64,000 nt of DNA from Rhodamnia argentea (Eukaryota; Streptophyta; Magnoliopsida; Myrtales; Myrtaceae). The position numbers and the translations under genes are program-made. This document shows positions 42,099 to 54,079 of the stretch, one piece after another. The stretch spans positions 4,526,001 through 4,590,000 of the forward strand of contig NC_063156.1 in assembly GCF_020921035.1 (NCBI RefSeq). The letters run 5' to 3'. Under the pieces are notes generated by a model that had not been told where the DNA came from, searched no databases, and was given only the letters and a program-made list of their open reading frames with translations. How positions within the stretch are numbered: the first letter of the stretch is position 1; the number at the start of each line of letters is the position of its first letter.

Positions 42099-42697
42099 AT
42101 TTGTCAATTCAATGCAATCGAGTCCTTTTGTTAGGTCCGTCTAATTTGGTTAATGAAAAATGTTGACGTGACTCTTTTTAATATTGTCTCTTTCCTATGT
42201 AACGATGACGTGACTGTCATTTTGGTCTAAATATGATTTTTAATATAATTTTTATTTAAACTAATTTTTAAAAATAAGCTAAAAATAGGGAAAAAAACGC
42301 AGAAGCAAAATCAAGCGACTAGGCCCGAACCAAGTACCCGCTACCCTCTGGTGATGGTGGGGAAGTGGTTGGCAGGGCCGGTGCCGGCGGCTCTCGCCCG
42401 ATCTTGGTGAGAGCCGCCACCCTCACCCAGATTTGGACGAGGGCCGGCTAGCCGAGCTGACTACTTCTCCACTATTGCTTGCCCTTTATGGCAACGGTGG
42501 GGCGGTGGCGACTAGTTCTGCTTCTACATTCTTCTTCTTTTTTAGCTTATTTTTAAAATCGAATTTTGACCAAAATGACGTCATTTTAGCCAAGTAAGAG
42601 AGAGAAAATATTAAAAAAATCATGTCAATATTTTTCGTTAGCCAAATTAGACGGAGTTAGCAGAAGAACTCAATTGCACAATTTGACAAGTTTTAGA
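42093..42697. mobile_element. MITE with GC-rich core, adjacent to the previous one
   Basis: The left arm CCTAAAATTTGTCAATTCAA, GAGTCCTTTTGTTAGGTCCG and TCTAATTTGGTTAATGAAAA is matched by the right arm reversed: TCTAAAACTTGTCAAATTG, GAGTTCTTCTGCTAACTCCG and TCTAATTTGGCTAACGAAAA. Both arms also hold GACGT-CATTTTGG(T/C). The core at 42310-42510 is GC-rich (GCCGGTGCCGGCGGCTCTCG). It is a non-autonomous element of about 600 bp. Confidence 0.72.
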
Positions 42698-42759
42698 AAT
42701 CGGTTGCACTTTTTACAAGTTTTAATATTTTTAGTGAACATTTCTCTTTTTTATGAAAT

Positions 42760-43089
42760 AACGATGTAAATTTTCTTTGAATTTGGCCCCATACAATGTG
42801 AACTCTAAACTTTAAATTTATTCAATATAATCCCTCAACTTTTGATAAATGTTTAATTTAGTCATCGACGACATGAATATGTTCAATGTTATCTTTTCAT
42901 TAATTTAAGTTAAGGAACAACATTGAATATTTTTGTACAACCCACTGACTAGATTCAACATGTGCAAAAAATTCAAGAGCTGCATTGAGCAAATTAAAAG
43001 TTCATGGGCAACATTTCACAATGGGCTAAAATTCATTGATCATATTACACATTAGGATAAAGTTGAATGGTTATTTGTATCATTTACCC
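42760..43089. mobile_element. Fold-back MITE, copy 1 of a family also in the GH9 intron
   Basis: Largely palindromic, about 330 bp. The left half has ATACAATGTGAACTCTAAAC and TTTAATTTAGTC. The right half reversed has TAATGTGTAATATGATC and CTTTTAATTTGCTCAATG. The centre TTAATTTAAGTTAAGGAACA and ACATTGAATATTTTTG matches the element at 49331-49638 (TTAATTTAAGATCAAGAACA, ACATTAAATATTTTGA) nearly base for base. Confidence 0.7.
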
Positions 43090-44630
43090 TTTTCATATTA
43101 ACAAGACCTTACTAGATACAACAACTACCTCGATTTCCTTGTTTTTGCCTACAAGATTCATTTTGAATTAACATAATTTCCCTATATTTTTAATATGTAC
43201 CTATTATATTTAGGCCATAATACTTCGATAAATATCCGGATGACAAACAAATACGATGACAAGATGCGAGTTATAATCTCTTTTTATACGAAACAAAATA
43301 TTCTGTGTGTCAATCGAATAAAGAAGTGAGCTCTTGTTCAAAATCTGTTTTCAATACCTTAAAATCAGTCTATATAATTGATATAATGTTAACTAAAGTG
43401 GTGGATATTTTAACAAGTGACTCGCACATACCGTTCGATACCAGCTTGTCAACTATTATTTTGAATTAGTCCGATAAACACTTGACGTTATTCAATCACT
43501 GTCGCCAAACTTATCTTTCTTTTTAAATGTTACCTTCCAAAACACGGACTTGCTTGCTTCAATGACTCTGCGCGTGCGAAAGGGAACTGCGGGCACCACG
43601 TAATAGTAATTGCTATCATAATAGTTGCTACAAAGACCGAATACTTTGTTATCGTAACGATATGTCAAATAAAAATCCAAAATGCGAGAGATTTCGTAAT
43701 CATTCTATAAATGTCATAGCAGTGTTCAGCCGACTAACTTCAATCGGTGTTTTCGACGCGGGTATTCGTATTATCGAAAAAGTTCTGTGATTTGAGATGA
43801 CTTCCAAATCGAATTGAAAATTTATCGTCATTTGAGTGAAAAACTTAAATTGCTCTAATGCAAGGCAAAATTGAAAATGTGGATTGACCCAGGAAATTGA
43901 TAATATATCTCGCCTAGTTGCTAAAAGTTAATGGGTATGACTTTATAATAAGTTGTTCCTTGACCAACCGAAGAGTGCAATATGTCGCCAATCAATTAAT
44001 AAACAGCCTCGTACTTCCCAAATCATCGACAGCTGTCGCTTTGACTCGCTAATGGTTGGACCCGTGTTAACAATCAATTGCACTTCACGGCCCAATACCA
44101 AGTCGGCCCAAAATCGTTGCCACTTTCCTTTCAACTCTGCAGAGAAAGAAAGACAGAGCAAAGCCCAAGAAGGTAAAAAACTAAGAAAAGATGAAAAAAT
44201 TCCACTCTGAAGAGAACAAGAGTCAAGAGGTAGATGCCCCGAGCTCATCGGAGCGAGCCGAAAGCATCATAGCTTCAAGGTCCCACGAGTTGGACGATGG
44301 TAGCTGCCCGATCCAACTCGGAGTTCGATTGTAATGACGCCTATTACGTAACGAGTCCATCGCAAGCACGTCGTGCGTCGCATTCAGGTAGCGCTTGCAG
44401 TAATCACCTTGCAATTTTTTATTTTTATTTTTGTCTTTCTCCTTAAAATTTACGAAGAGACCGTGATAACTACTTCTTAAAGAACCGCGGGCCCTTTGGA
44501 GCTCCATTACGACAGCCGATTCTTGTCTGCAGGGAAGAATGCGGTACGGAGCATTTGGTCCACGTCCAAGGGGCCCGGGCCACTTCAATTGAAAGCAACT
44601 GGTTTTGCGTAGAGCCGTCGTCGTTTTGAA

Positions 44631-44673
44631 TTCAAATGCGATCAACCCAAAAAAAAAAAAATGTCAAATGCAA
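44631..44673 (+). mobile_element. Poly(A) micro-insertion with short direct repeat
   Basis: TTCAAATGCGA (44631-44641) and GTCAAATGCAA (44663-44673) flank ATCAACCC plus a run of A. It resembles the other GACCC-poly(A) insertions, but the shared repeat is only 8-10 bases, so support is weaker. Confidence 0.4.
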
Positions 44674-45339
44674 CGACACATAACATTCACTTTCAACCAC
44701 GACAATTGTCTCCCTTCCGAATCTGTACTGTCCTATATCGCCTGCAAAAAATAAATCCGACAACACAGATGGAAGATGCATTGAATTCCATCACAACTTT
44801 TTTTTTTTTGGTTTTTTGGGGTTGGTTTGGGGGGAGGAAGAATCGGAGACGGCTTAACAAATTGCTACCAAATGAAAACGGGCTTACAGTGAAATGAAAC
44901 GTTGAATCCATGTCATTTTTCCGGAAAGTCGATCTAGTATACGTATGAAAGCTCCATTCTATGCCAATCCACGTTTTTCTTTATCGGATATGTAAGAGAA
45001 TCGCGATCTCAAAGTATAGTTATAGCTAAAATAAAGGTGTCATATCGTCTTCCGTGAGATTGCAAATTCCAGTAATGTTCGGGCGAAACTATTGAAAGAC
45101 TTCTAATGCGTTTTTTTTTAACGGAACTGTTTTGACGAGCCCTTACATTTACGAGTAAACTCGTGTAATTAAAACTTCAACCGAACTACTCAAGATCGAG
45201 TCTCGTACTCAACTGCTCGTTGCCCACCCTTTTTCATCCAAAAGAATATCGTGACACGTGAATTTCACCCATTCCTTTGCCCACAAAAGGAATGGGCTTC
45301 ACTCTCAAAAAGACGACCTCTCGTTTTTTTTTTTTGTTG

Positions 45340-45595
45340 CGAAAATAAATTATTTAAAATATATTTTTTAAAAAACAATTATTTGTATTGATTGAAATAG
45401 TTAATCAATGTTCCGACAAAAAATAAAATAGTTAGTTAATGAGGATGCTTTCATCACCGATAGCGACTTGTGTCCAAACATTTTCGTTGACGTTAGAAAT
45501 ATTTTTTATTTATTTATTTTTATAATCAATACGAGCAATTAATTTTAAAAAATATTTTTAAAATTATTTATTTATTGTGAAATAAACAGAACCAA
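45340..45595. repeat. AT-rich dispersed repeat, copy 2
   Basis: AATAAATTATTTAAAATATA at the left and TTTAAAATTATTTATTTATT at the right form an inverted design similar to those at 13.7 and 48.7 kb. A CCGACAAAAAAT insertion between related AAATAGTTA phrases (about 45396-45432) suggests a later micro-insertion. Boundaries are uncertain. Confidence 0.35.
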
Positions 45596-46739
45596 AGTCG
45601 GAGGAAAAGGAAAGGGTTGAAATGGGTCCCCCCGTACTCGTACTGGTACTCGGCTCAAAGATTCCGCGGTCAAACCGGAGTGTCGGCCACGAAACCCGCC
45701 AGCTCCCCTGCAATTCCTCGTAAGCCCAAGCTCATGTCATATTTCTACTCTGGTGTTGAACGACGCTCGCCTTCGGGTCGACACGTCAGCTCACTTTCGG
45801 GTTGGGACTCATCCACGCTGATCGAAAATTAGGTGAGGATTAGGATTTTCACGAGCACAGGAACATGTCCGGACACGTGGAAGCACCAGGTAGCACCGAC
45901 AGAATCCCCCGGCCCACCTCCTCTCGAATCCAGGACGCTGGCACCGGCGTGATTGAGCCTGCTTTTTGCCCGAAGAGATTTGAGCACCGAATCCTAGGCC
46001 CACGATGGCGACAAACCCGCACCACGTAAGCAGAGTCGCAGCGCTTAAAGCAAGCTCCGGGCGAACGCGGGAATTTAGCTCCGGGAGAGTTATAAAGTTT
46101 TGACATTTTTTTTTTCTGATTCAAGAGGTAATGAAAAGTTTTTCAATTTGGTAGATTGCAGTGTATGCTTGTTAAATTACAATAAACATTGAGTGGTCAG
46201 GAAGTGACGTTGCTCGCTCACCTCTCCTCGACTTTGACATTTCAAGCGAGGTCATCGTTCCATACTCAATGAAGTGACATTTTCACTGAGATTTTATAAG
46301 AAAAAAGATGCTTGCTGAGATCTGATTTGACAAAATCGGGTTGATCTCCATCGAGAAATCCACAAAAAAAAAAAAGGGCCATATTCCGGATACTGATCAG
46401 ACGAAGAGGCCTGTGTATAAGCAACGGTAAGTTTTAGTTCGATAGGAACGCTACTGCAACAAGGAAATGACAAGACGAGCGTTGGTCACGGCGGAACTTG
46501 AACGGTCGGCCAATGTCTGACTGGAGTCAAAGGTCAAAATCCTTCATAACGCTTCACCTTTTCAACGCCCGTAACGGGCCACTCAAAATTTCCTCCACCT
46601 TCCGCACCAAAGCCCCAGCAATAAGCAGAACATCCCCAGAATTTACGCTCGCAAAAGGCAGAAAGCAAAACGGGTAATTCGAAAAAAAGGAAAAATCACA
46701 TGTGAAATGCACATGATCAAACTGATACTCACTACTGTT

Positions 46740-46764
46740 CTCTCTCTCTCTCTCTCTCTCTCTC
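46740..46764 (+). repeat. CT microsatellite in the GH9 5' region
   Basis: An uninterrupted (TC)n run of about 12 units lies 163 bases before the GH9 start codon, probably in or near the 5' untranslated region. Confidence 0.9.
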
Positions 46765-46926
46765 CAAAGCTCTCGTTTTGATTTGAAAGCAATACAATTT
46801 CAAACAACCCAACAAAGAGAGAGAGAGAAAGAGCTAACAATCTCGTTCGCTCTCTCTCCACTTTCCCTTTGCCCTTCCCTTCTGTCACACACTCTTTCTG
46901 GGTCTGTCGGAGAGAAGGAAAGGGCA

Positions 46927-49900
46927 ATGGAAGATCACCGACATCCGCAACAATGTCGACATTGCGTCCACCTTCTCTTCCTCCTCCTCCTCCTCTGCTC
47001 CTCCTCTCTCTCCGCCGCGTCCGGGGCCTTCGACTACTCCGACGCGCTCGCCAAGAGCCTCCTCTACTTCGAATCCCAGCGCTCCGGCCGCCTCCCGCAC
47101 GGCCAGCGCGTCGCGTGGCGCGGCCACTCCGGCCTCACCGACGGCCTCGAGCAAGGAGTGAGTGACAGCTCTCCCGACCACCACGTCGGTGCTTGATTCC
47201 GGCGTGAACCGAGTTCCGTACTCGACCCGAGCTCAATGCGTGCGCTTTTTTGCCCTGATGTTGCAGGTGGACTTGGTGGGAGGGTACTACGACGCCGGCG
47301 ACCACGTGAAGTTCGGGCTTCCGATGGCGTTCACGGTGACGATGCTGTCGTGGAGCGTGATAGAGTACGGCGACGAGATCGACTCGGCCGGCGAGCTGGA
47401 GCACGCTTTGGAGGCGATCAAGTGGGGCACGGATTATTTCGTCAAGGCGCACACTAGCCCCAACGTCTTATGGGCTGAGGTCCGTCCACTGAAATCACTA
47501 ATTAATTATCACTAAGACTTTTGGTTATTATGTAATTGGGGGAATGCTTTGAGCCAAAATGCTTTAAAAATCCATATTTAATTTATTAATTTTGCGTGCA
47601 TTTGCCAAATTGGTACGATTACGCAGGTAGGGGACGGGGATACGGACCATTACTGTTGGCAACGGCCGGAGGATATGACAACATCCCGGCAAGCGTACCG
47701 GGTGGACAAGAGCAACCCTGGCTCGGATCTCGCCGGAGAGACGGCAGCAGCAATGGCAGCGGCATCAATCGTGTTCCGGAGGTCGAACCCGCATTACGCT
47801 CACCTCCTGCTGCACCACGCCCAACAGGTAAAATCGTTATTTTTGGCAAAGTCATTATCAGTCCCCACGTAATTGGCGCATCACTTGGTTAATAATTAAT
47901 TGGCAATGAAGCGGGCATTTATAGGCGGCAAAAAGTCGGGCCGGGCCCGTCTCATGATGGTCTAATTTCAAAGATCGTTTGCTTTACCGAGCTCCACGTA
48001 AATGGTCTCGAATTACGCGGGCTCCTTAAAAACTTACGATGTTGTCGTTTTACCTCCCAATTTATTTTTTGGAGCCATGCTAGACGCCGGTCCAAAAACT
48101 GCCACACGAGACACATTATGACGACTTTAGCCCGAGATCTGAAAATTATAACCCGCGAACTCGATGTCGGTCGGGGTCCTACGTGAGTACAAGTGAACCG
48201 AATTGGACAAGCAGTACGCAATCAATTCCCAAGCCACACATTGGAATTGACTGACCAAACCAAACGAAACGTGCGGACCTTCTGATGATTTCGGGATTTC
48301 GTTCGTTTGGGCAGCTGTTCGAGTTCGGGGACCGGTACAGGGGGAAGTACGACGAGAGCGTGGGGCCGGTGAAGAGCTACTACGCATCGGTGAGCGGGTA
48401 CAGGGATGAGCTGTTGTGGGCTGCTCTCTGGCTGCACAAGGCCACCGACGGGGAGGATTATCTGAAGTATGCGATCGACAAGGCGGGCTCCTTCGGTGGG
48501 ATCGGCTGGGCCATGTCCGAGTTCAGCTGGGACGTCAAGTATGCCGGTCTGCAGTTACTCGCTTCTCAGGTAAAAATACGAGAACAACTTCCTAAACCTT
48601 TTTTGCTTGCCCCTTCTTCTTTCTTGTCACTTTCACTGTTTCACCTAAACAGAGAGAGAAGGAGAGAACAATATTTTGATGGCGAGTTAGTTTTGATCAA
48701 AAAATAAATAATTCGAGAAATATTTTTTTAAACAAATAATGGCTTGAATCATTTACAAAAATAAATAAATGAAAGTTATTTTTATACTTCATAAAAATTC
48801 TTAGATATAAATTATTATCGACAGTGTTTCAAGCTATACAAGTTATTAATTTTTAAAAAAATATTTTTAAAAATATTTATTTTTTATGAACCAAGCGGAG
48901 GAGCGACAACAAAAGCAGAGCTTGATGTTCCCGTAATTAAAGAGGGACTTGAGCTTTAAATGGAGATGGGTTGGTCGTTATATCACGTGGGTTCATGCAC
49001 TCCGGAGGCAGTAAATATGGTTTTAAAGTTTGGAAATAATTGAAACTTTTGCATTACATAATTATCGACACATGAATTCACATTTTTTTTCCTGTAATTT
49101 CTTAGAATATGAATAGTGTCTTAAATTTATTCGACCAAAAAAATAATAATAATGTCTTAAATTTTGGCGAGGAAACGAAAAAAAAGAAAAAGAAAAGCAG
49201 TCACCTTTTCGCTTTAACGGTTTTTTCCCCCATGCTGTGAAACTCCACCTCAAACGAATAAATTCGGCCCCACTCGCTATTCAAGTTTTAACAATCGGAC
49301 TGAGGTAAAACTTGCCTTAGGAATTTTCATGGGACAATGACATAAATAGTTTTTGAACTTTGATCCAATATGTAATGTATTCTTTAAATTTTTAATTTGT
49401 TCAATGTGATCCTTAAACTTTTGGTGTATATTCAATGTAAACTTCAATTATATGAAAATATTTAATGTAATCTTTCTATTAATTTAAGATCAAGAACAAC
49501 ATTAAATATTTTGATATAATCCTGGACTACATTGAATATGTACTAAAAGTTTAGGATTACATTAAATAAATTAAAAGATCGGGGATCGCATGACATATTA
49601 GACTAAAATTTAGGGTCCAGATTGAATAAAAATTTTCCTAATTATTATCGATCGACTGCTACAAGCGGGCCAGGGCCAACAAAAAAAAAAGTAGAAGAAA
49701 AGAACAGCTCGCGTGGGTAATATATAGTCGGTGCACATTCTATGAGAGCTTTGATTTTGAATTTTCTGCACCTAGCAAATCTTCATAGGATCGTGCTTTT
49801 CCCTTGCTTTCCAAGTTCGTAGTGTTCTGACCCCCCCAAAAAAAAAAAAAAAAACGTAGTGCTCCAAAGCAGCTTTCGCTTTCCCGAAAGCTTTCATAGA

Positions 49901-52563
49901 TGGAGTCAAGCCCAAGCTAAGGCATAAATCGGGGACGGGCGATTCCCATCTTCTCTGCTCGGAGCATAAAATCACGTGCCCCGAGCGGGCCTTCCAGCCT
50001 TGTCCGTCCGCACAGTAATTGCCGTCCGGTGTCTCATGTTGTGGATTGAAATCGGGGAAAAATTATCCAAAAAATGCTAAATTTATCGCATTTGCTACTT
50101 CAATCCCACACTTTTTAATTTTACTAATTGAATTCTAAATATTTTGACAATTGAGCCTTATTAGCTGGAAATCATTAAAGTGGACACCATGCGTGTTACA
50201 TTATACGACCAACGCTGAAGTAGATAATTTTTTCCGATTTTCTAAATTTTCTTACTTTTTGAGTTTTTCATTTTTCTTTCTTCTCTTTTTTTTTTCATTG
50301 TGCCGGCGAGGGCCTAAAAAATCACGTAAAGAGGATCGGTATTTACATCAAGGATTTTTTTTTATCAATGAGACTTAATTGATAAATTTTTAAAAAAATT
50401 AAGACTTAATTGATAAAATTAATATATTTAGGATTTTTTCGAATAATTTTCCAGTGAAACTTATGTTGTCCGGTGAGCAAATCGAGGTCTCACATCCACT
50501 CGCGAGTCATTAATTGTTTTTTCCTTTTTTGGTCGGATGGCTGGTCATTGATTTTTTTTTTTCCTTTTTTTGTCCAACCGGTCATTAAATTGAACGAGCT
50601 GAAATCATGGCTCGTCTGATTGGTCCTGTCGGGTTTCCTCCGAGTGGGGACTCGACCGTGGAGTTTCCCGCGAGGCGTGTGGCCCCACTCGCGAAACCAC
50701 TCACGTTTCTTCCATTTATTGAGTCGGTCGATATGTACTTTTGCCCCGATATTGCGCAGTGGCGGAGAAGCGATGTGAAAAAAAAAAAAAATGAAAAGAT
50801 TTTTTTTTTTTGTTAAAGAAAAGAGAGAAATGAAAAGATCGCTAGCCCGCAAAAGAACATCATAGGAGAAAGGTAGCGGCAGTTTTCTCTCCGTTAATCC
50901 TGGAAAATTTGCGGGCTTAGATGTTGTCCAGCGATCGTAAGGTCGCGTGATGTTTCGGACTTTATTTGTCGTTCTTTGCGACCAGCGTTCTCTCTCTCTC
51001 CTTTCATAAAAGCATGCTGCCGTCCAGTGACAATATCGTGTCTTCTCCTAATTCATGCCTTTCTCTGGTCAGACATGTCGTGTTTACCGAGGCCGCCTAG
51101 GCTAGTGCATAATGGAATGGGGTCAAAAAGACATTATTTGCTTTGAATAATTGGCTCGCCATTATTTTCGTTTCAATAATGTGCTTGTTTCAATAATGTG
51201 CTTGTGGCTGGAGCTCTCGAAGGGTTTGCTAACATGACAAGTTTTTTTTATGACTGCTTGAATAACAATATGTTATAGGTCATAAATTTCTGAAAGAGTG
51301 GACCCCACAATAATTTTTAATTATTTGTTATTCATTTTCGTGGCTCATTATGAATCTTACCGTAGATAGAAAACCGTTACATAAGCATATTCCATTTGCA
51401 AATGAACTGGGTAGTCCAAGTCTAGTTTCCTTTCGCGGGCATGCGGGCAATTCGGAGGGGATCGAGGGCATTAACTTTGTCTCCACAGAGGGAATATCTT
51501 GTATGGACCGACACCCCGTTGGATGACGATGTGGGTCCCTGTCGAACTCACTGGACGAGTGATTGAGATCCATCCGTCGTTCCCCGTCGTTCAAATCTAG
51601 GTGTCCATTGTCATAGTTTAAGGCGCATATCTGTGTGCACCTTAGTTTGTAGCTGGCTAGTGAATCCTTACTATTTTGGACCTACAACCATTTAAGGCTG
51701 GAGGTCCTCAGCATCTCCATCAATGGATCTTGAATAGGCTGCTTTCTACTGCATGAATCACGTGGAATCACGTGCCTGGAACCAAAATCATGCATGCAAA
51801 TCGAATGATATTGTCTTTGACCCAAAAAAAAATAAATAATCGAATGATATTGTTTTTGTTATTGTAAATCGAACTCTTTGCGCTATTGCAGCTCCTCATG
51901 GGAGGCAAACACGAGGACCAAGCTCACATTCTCGAGCAGTACCGTTCGAAAGCCGAGCACTACCTCTGCTCGTGCCTCGGCAAGAACAACGGCACCAACG
52001 TCGAGCGGACCCCGGCGGGTTTGCTCTACGTCCGGCAGTGGAACAACATGCAGTACGTCTCGTCCGCCGCGTTCCTCCTCACGGTCTACTCGGACACCCT
52101 CCGCCGCGCGAACCGGAAGCTTCGCTGTCCTCGAGGGGCCGTCGGCCCCGAGGAGATCCTCGGTTTCGCCAGGGCCCAGGTCGACTACATCCTGGGCTCG
52201 AACCCGCTCAACATGAGCTATTTGGTGGGCTTCGGGCCGAGGTACCCGACGAGGGTCCACCACAGAGGGGCCTCGATCGTGTCCTACAGGGAGAGCAAGG
52301 GGTTCATCGGGTGCACACAAGGGTACGACAGCTGGTACGGAAGGCCCGGCCCGAACCCGAACGTGCTCGTCGGGGCGCTCGTCGGAGGGCCCGATCGCCA
52401 GGACGATTTCACGGACGAGAGGGGGAATTACATGCAGACCGAGGCCTGCACTTACAACACTGCTCCGCTGGTTGGGGTTCTGGCAAGGTTGTCGAGATTG
52501 CCGGAACGAGGGGCCGATCCAAGCGGGAAAGTGTCTTTGCTTGCTTCATATAAGAAGAAGTGA
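46927..52563 (+). CDS. Secreted endo-beta-1,4-glucanase, glycoside hydrolase family 9 (class B)
   Basis: Five exons: 46927-47157, 47267-47479, 47627-47827, 48315-48569 and 51892-52563, all phase 0, giving 523 residues. Residues 1 to about 33 are a signal peptide with a (Leu)n core ([17 protein letters not shown]), so the enzyme enters the secretory pathway and cell wall. GH9 landmarks are present: [18 protein letters not shown] with catalytic-base Asp86/Asp89, [22 protein letters not shown], the RVHHRGASI histidine signature (423-424) and [18 protein letters not shown] with Asp475 and the acid Glu484. There is no N-terminal membrane anchor (unlike KORRIGAN) and no C-terminal CBM49, which makes it class B. 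Exons are markedly GC-rich, while the 3.3-kb last intron is AT-rich and loaded with inserted elements. The exact orthologue is not assigned. Confidence 0.95.
48700..48895. repeat. AT-rich dispersed repeat, copy 3 (GH9 intron 4)
   Basis: AATAATTCGAGAAATATTTT at its left matches the start of the copy at 13688 (AATAATTCGAGAAATGTTTT). The right side TTTTTAAAAATATTTATTTT resembles the copy at 45.3 kb. Confidence 0.45.
49117..49164 (+). mobile_element. Poly(A) micro-retroposon with at least 12 bp target duplication
   Basis: TGTCTTAAATTT at 49117-49128 and 49153-49164 flanks ATTCGACC followed by an A-rich tail. It lies in GH9 intron 4. Confidence 0.65.
49331..49638. mobile_element. Fold-back MITE, copy 2 (GH9 intron 4)
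   Basis: A palindromic element of about 308 bp. The left arm ATGTAATGTATTCTTTAAAT and TTGTTCAATGTGATCCTTAA pairs with right-arm sequence read in reverse (TTTAGGATTACATTAAATAA). The centre closely matches the copy at 42760-43089. No coding capacity. Confidence 0.72.
49818..49864 (+). mobile_element. Poly(A) micro-retroposon with 10 bp imperfect target duplication
   Basis: CGTAGTGTTC (49818-49827) and CGTAGTGCTC (49855-49864) flank TGACCCCCCC and a run of A. It lies in GH9 intron 4. Confidence 0.55.
50056..50452. mobile_element. MITE with GGAAAAATTATCC-type ends (GH9 intron 4)
   Basis: The left end GGAAAAATTATCCAAAAAAT pairs with the reverse complement of the right end, GGAAAATTATTCGAAAAAAT. 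The arms continue with imperfect pairing (CTAAATTTAT / CTAAATATAT). The ends resemble those of the 60.3-kb element (GGAAAATTACCAAAAAAGTC), so both probably belong to one superfamily. About 400 bp, non-coding. Confidence 0.65.
51799..51853 (+). mobile_element. Poly(A) micro-retroposon with 16 bp perfect target duplication
   Basis: AATCGAATGATATTGT is repeated exactly at 51799-51814 and 51838-51853. The insert is CTTTGACCC plus an A-rich tail (AAAAAAAAATAAAT). It ends 38 bases before the last GH9 exon, inside the region where the branch point and polypyrimidine tract should lie. Confidence 0.75.
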
Positions 52564-54079
52564 TACAGAGCTTCTGAAGAATTGAAAGAGCATCTGGTTT
52601 CTTTTCTTTGAATTGCTACTCTTCAATTTTCTTGGGGCTCGGGGACGAAGGTCTTCAAAGCCCATTTGTAGCTTCTTGAAATTTTGTCAAGCCCATGAAG
52701 TAATCTCCCTCGGCTTAAAACCAAAGGGTCTTCTTTTGTTGTTTTTGGACCAAAGTCTTGAAATACAAGAATACGTATACACGTTCCGACCAAAAAAAAA
52801 AAAAAAAAAGAGTACACATATATATGCGGGACTATAGCTCATCTTGTACAAGGGGATCTGTTCTAGGGTGGATCCGAGCCAGCCACCTTGTGAGCCATGA
52901 TTTCAAGCAGATTTTCGGTTTTACTTGAGAATCGCAATTAGTTAAAAACCCAAATTTTTGTAATAACAAAGAATTGTTGCTGCAATTCGCTGCAAAGCAT
53001 TCTTTGGTCAAGTGGTTGTATTGAGTAGTGGCTTGATTGTATCGAGGATTATGGTTTCGATGTTAATGGTTACAAGCTTTTACAATCGGTTCAAGTCGGT
53101 TCGAGCCTCGAAATTGGGAAACAAAACGGACTTGCAACTGAAATCAACAAGGTCGGTTTTGTCTACTTTCCAAATTAAAACGAAAAACGGAACCGGTGCT
53201 CACCCTATGGTGGAATACCTTTTTTATTTGCCGACGCTAAAAAAATGTCACTTTCTCGTTCTAGAAAGAAAAGCCTGCCACTTTCAAAGTGTTCACCGCA
53301 GCATCTCCCGCTTTTCTTTTTGACAAGAAGAGCATCCCCACCAGGTGATCCCGCGGAAAACGTGGCAACATGATTTCGCATCACTTGACTACTTAACGGG
53401 GACCTTCCTTTCCGACATGGGTGGTGGAATTATTTGAGAATAAAGACTTTCTTTAATCAACAAAAAGAAAAACATGTTTTTTTTTTTTCGTTTGATGCTG
53501 TACTTTTGCGCAAAATTTCAAATATAGATATATCGGTCAATTTTCATCGAAAATCGCTATCGTGACAGTGTGTCACATGAGGTGTCGACGATGAATAAAT
53601 CGTCACGTTGGCTATTTCTGGCGTGAATTGATTGGGAGGATCATATTGAAAGTTCCTGCAAAAAATTATGTTTAAATTGGGAAAATTGAAAAGTTTAGGA
53701 TTGGTTGGATAATTTTTCCACCTCTTACGTGCATGTCCTCTCACGCACCTAACAATATAAAGACCTCCATTCGATTTTCTTGCGGTCTCTTTCAAATAAT
53801 CATTCTATAATTGGATACGTATAAACTTTTTCACATTCCACGTTTGACCCCCGTTGTCTTAAATATCATTTGCTTGGGTGAAGTGGGAACCCCGTGCACA
53901 CGTCTCTCAATCAATCTCAATAGACAAAGCATCTAAAAACTGATAATATTCTAAACAAGCTTCCCGCTTCTTCCACAATTCAAGCTAAGATGACCAGGAA
54001 AGCTTGAGAATCGCCTCCTTGGAGCTCCCTCCAAAGGGGTCTCTACAGTCTCTCGAAAAATCAATCTATTCTTGTAACG

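Larger units (their letters stand above)
43090..46926. other. Intergenic spacer and upstream region of the GH9 gene
   Basis: Mostly AT-rich spacer with no recognisable gene. A minus-strand ORF at 44645-44223 (140 codons) has no domain I know. A poly(A) micro-insertion lies at 44631-44673 and an AT-rich dispersed repeat at 45340-45595. The region nearest the GH9 gene has a CT microsatellite (46740-46764) and a purine-rich leader (AAAGAGAGAGAGAGAAAGAG), typical of plant 5' untranslated regions. Confidence 0.5.

Noticed and set aside
44223..44645. Minus-strand 140-codon ORF
   Set aside because: No recognisable domain, mixed composition with a poly(Lys/Asn) stretch from an A-rich tract, and no supporting splice or promoter signals.
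46869..47184. Overlapping ORFs on both strands of GH9 exon 1
   Set aside because: Shadows of the GC-rich GH9 exon; only the frame starting at 46927 has a signal peptide and GH9 sequence.
51878..52553. Alternative-frame and antisense ORFs over the last GH9 exon
   Set aside because: Arg/Ser/Pro-rich translations are by-products of GC-rich third positions; the GH9 frame is unambiguous.
53012..53323. Plus-strand 103-codon ORF
   Set aside because: No known domain and no gene context; a chance frame in spacer DNA.
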